Shown here: positions 5,881-6,334 of the stretch, one piece after another
How the letters are laid out: every line of letters starts with the position of its first letter
How positions within the stretch are numbered: position 1 is the stretch's first letter
Source: DATAYF01 sp036272735
GTDB lineage: Bacteria; Chloroflexota; Ktedonobacteria; Ktedonobacterales; Ktedonobacteraceae
Length of the DNA: 6,334 nucleotides
Direction: 5' to 3'
Assembly (NCBI GenBank): GCA_036272735.1
Contig: DATAYF010000374.1
Coordinates: forward strand, 1-6,334
Made by a program: the position numbers and the translations under genes
Notes under the pieces: generated by a model
Database searches by the model: none
What the model was told of the DNA's origin: nothing
Seen by the model: the letters and a program-made list of their open reading frames with translations, nothing else

Positions 5881-6197
5881 CGAATGAGGTGAAATCGCCG
5901 CACCTGATCATTGAAGTACTCTCACCAGGAACAGAAGCATTTGATAGAGGATTGAAGTTCGAACGCTATCAGGCGCGTGCTTCAGTACAAGAGTATGTGC
6001 TGGTGAGTACCGAGCGTCGCACGGTCGAGGTTTTCAACAGGCGTGGCAAACTATGGGTATATCAGTTGTATAGAGCTAACCAGCAATTTGACCTCACGAA
6101 CCTGGATCTTCATCTGACGATGGACGACCTTTACAGAAATCCGAGCGCGAAAGCCCCCGCGTTTCAACCGGGGGATGAAGCGCTGTGCCTTGTGTGA
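5880..6197 (+). pseudogene. Uma2-family protein, C-terminal half only
   Basis: The 105 codons match the second half of Uma2 proteins, which have a PD-(D/E)xK nuclease-like fold and unproven roles. The diagnostic core is PHLIIEVLSPGTEAFDRG (7-24), followed by KFERYQ, VQEYVLV (36-42), RRTVEVFNR and a final MDDLYRN (81-87). The N-terminal half, including the PD motif strand, is missing. Upstream is the right end of the IscB element, and no Uma2 codons exist left of that element. The frame is open upstream into iscB in another register, but with no credible start. The last 18 residues (SAKAPAFQPGDEALCLV region) are not typical of the family and are encoded by the IS-like hairpin at 6154-6174, suggesting a second insertion at the 3' end. 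Probably non-functional. Confidence 0.75.
6154..6174. repeat. IS-end-like hairpin at the 3' end of the Uma2 remnant
   Basis: CCCCCG (6154-6159) and CGGGGG (6169-6174) form a perfect 6-bp stem with a 9-nt loop. The segment AAGCCCCCGC (6151-6160), and GGGGAT after the stem, match the reverse complement of the IscB left-end hairpin (4196-4220). CCCCGCGTTTC (6155-6165) recurs at 6233-6243. It probably marks the end of a second IS200/IS605-type element that includes the gene at 6286. Confidence 0.45.
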
Positions 6198-6220
6198 GAG
6201 GAGGGGAGGTCCTGGACGGC

Positions 6221-6250
6221 TTGACAGCGCTTCCCCGCGTTTCGTATACT
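6221..6250 (+). promoter_or_regulatory. Strong sigma70-like promoter of the partial gene at 6286
   Basis: A perfect TTGACA (6221-6226) and TATACT (6245-6250) are 18 bp apart, predicting a start near 6257 and a leader of about 30 nt to the ATG at 6286. The spacer contains the second copy of CCCCGCGTTTC (6233-6243). Confidence 0.7.
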
Positions 6251-6252
6251 TA

Positions 6253-6264
6253 GAACAAATATTC
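6253..6264. promoter_or_regulatory. SOS-box-like palindrome at the transcription start
   Basis: GAACAAATATTC is one base from the GAAC-N4-GTTC pattern bound by LexA in Firmicutes and Actinobacteria. It lies over the predicted start of the promoter at 6221-6250, where a repressor would block transcription. It is short and could be chance. Confidence 0.25.
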
Positions 6265-6285
6265 CTCTTTCTGAAAGGCAGGCGC

Positions 6286-6334
6286 ATGGCAGCGAAGCGA
6301 ACGAAGCGCAGGAGCGTTCCCCAGGAGAGCGGGG
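6286..6334 (+). CDS. Start of a gene that runs off the window (possibly IS-encoded)
   Basis: ATG 6286 follows GAAAGG (6273-6278) at 7 nt and a strong promoter, so this is a real gene start. Only 16 codons are visible, giving a basic N-terminus, MAAKRTKRRSVPQESG. No family can be assigned from this. A Lys/Arg-rich opening just inside an IS-like terminus (6154-6174) would suit a TnpB-type nuclease or another IS200/IS605 protein, but that is a guess from context. Confidence 0.6.
   Translation, partial: MAAKRTKRRSVPQESG

Noticed and set aside
4919..5911. 330-aa minus-strand open frame opposite iscB
   Set aside because: It is the antisense shadow of a GC-rich real gene; the product is Arg/Pro/His-rich low-complexity sequence with no domain, and it spans the element boundary.

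Overview
The window looks like a piece of chromosome from a large-genome, IS-rich soil bacterium. The best guess is Chloroflexota, class Ktedonobacteria. This is inferred from the mix of a TetR/DUF998 pair, a bacterial P450, a Uma2-family remnant and an IscB element, plus moderate-to-high GC with GC-richer inserted DNA. No rRNA, tRNA or marker gene is present to prove it. Bacterial SD motifs (AAGG/GGAGG) and sigma70-like promoters are seen throughout.

Layout. (1) 1-203: non-coding leader with a strong hairpin (19-54), a perfect 16-bp palindrome that is a candidate TetR operator (172-187), and a -10 box that abuts the regulator's ATG. (2) 204-1601, plus strand: a TetR-family regulator followed by a six-helix DUF998 membrane protein, probably one transcript, ending at a hairpin (1645-1693). 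(3) 1764-2525, minus strand: two small genes 15-30 nt apart (depending on start choice). One product has a DUF5132-like hydrophobic N-terminus, the other is a charged helical protein, and the pair has its own candidate promoter. (4) 2687-3895, minus strand: a complete cytochrome P450 with an unusual I-helix motif. (5) 3896-4182: a gene-free, AT-rich regulatory stretch. A 53-bp interrupted inverted repeat carries a TTGCTT -35 box in each arm, giving outward-facing promoters: one toward the P450, the other toward the IscB element. (6) About 4183-5880: an IS200/IS605-type element without a transposase, made of an omega-RNA region (to about 4507), an apparently intact 429-aa IscB nuclease, and a palindromic right end. 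(7) 5880-6197: the C-terminal half of a Uma2-family protein, cut at its 5' side by the IscB element and apparently altered at its 3' end by a second IS-like terminus. (8) 6221-6334: a strong promoter, an SOS-like palindrome and the first 16 codons of a gene that runs off the window.

The most notable system is the IscB/omega-RNA module, an RNA-guided DNA nuclease of the family ancestral to Cas9. Its guide is expected to come from DNA just left of the element. Here that DNA lies downstream of a host promoter that diverges from the P450 promoter. The P450, the TetR/DUF998 pair and the two small helical proteins show no obvious shared pathway, and no ferredoxin or reductase for the P450 is in view.
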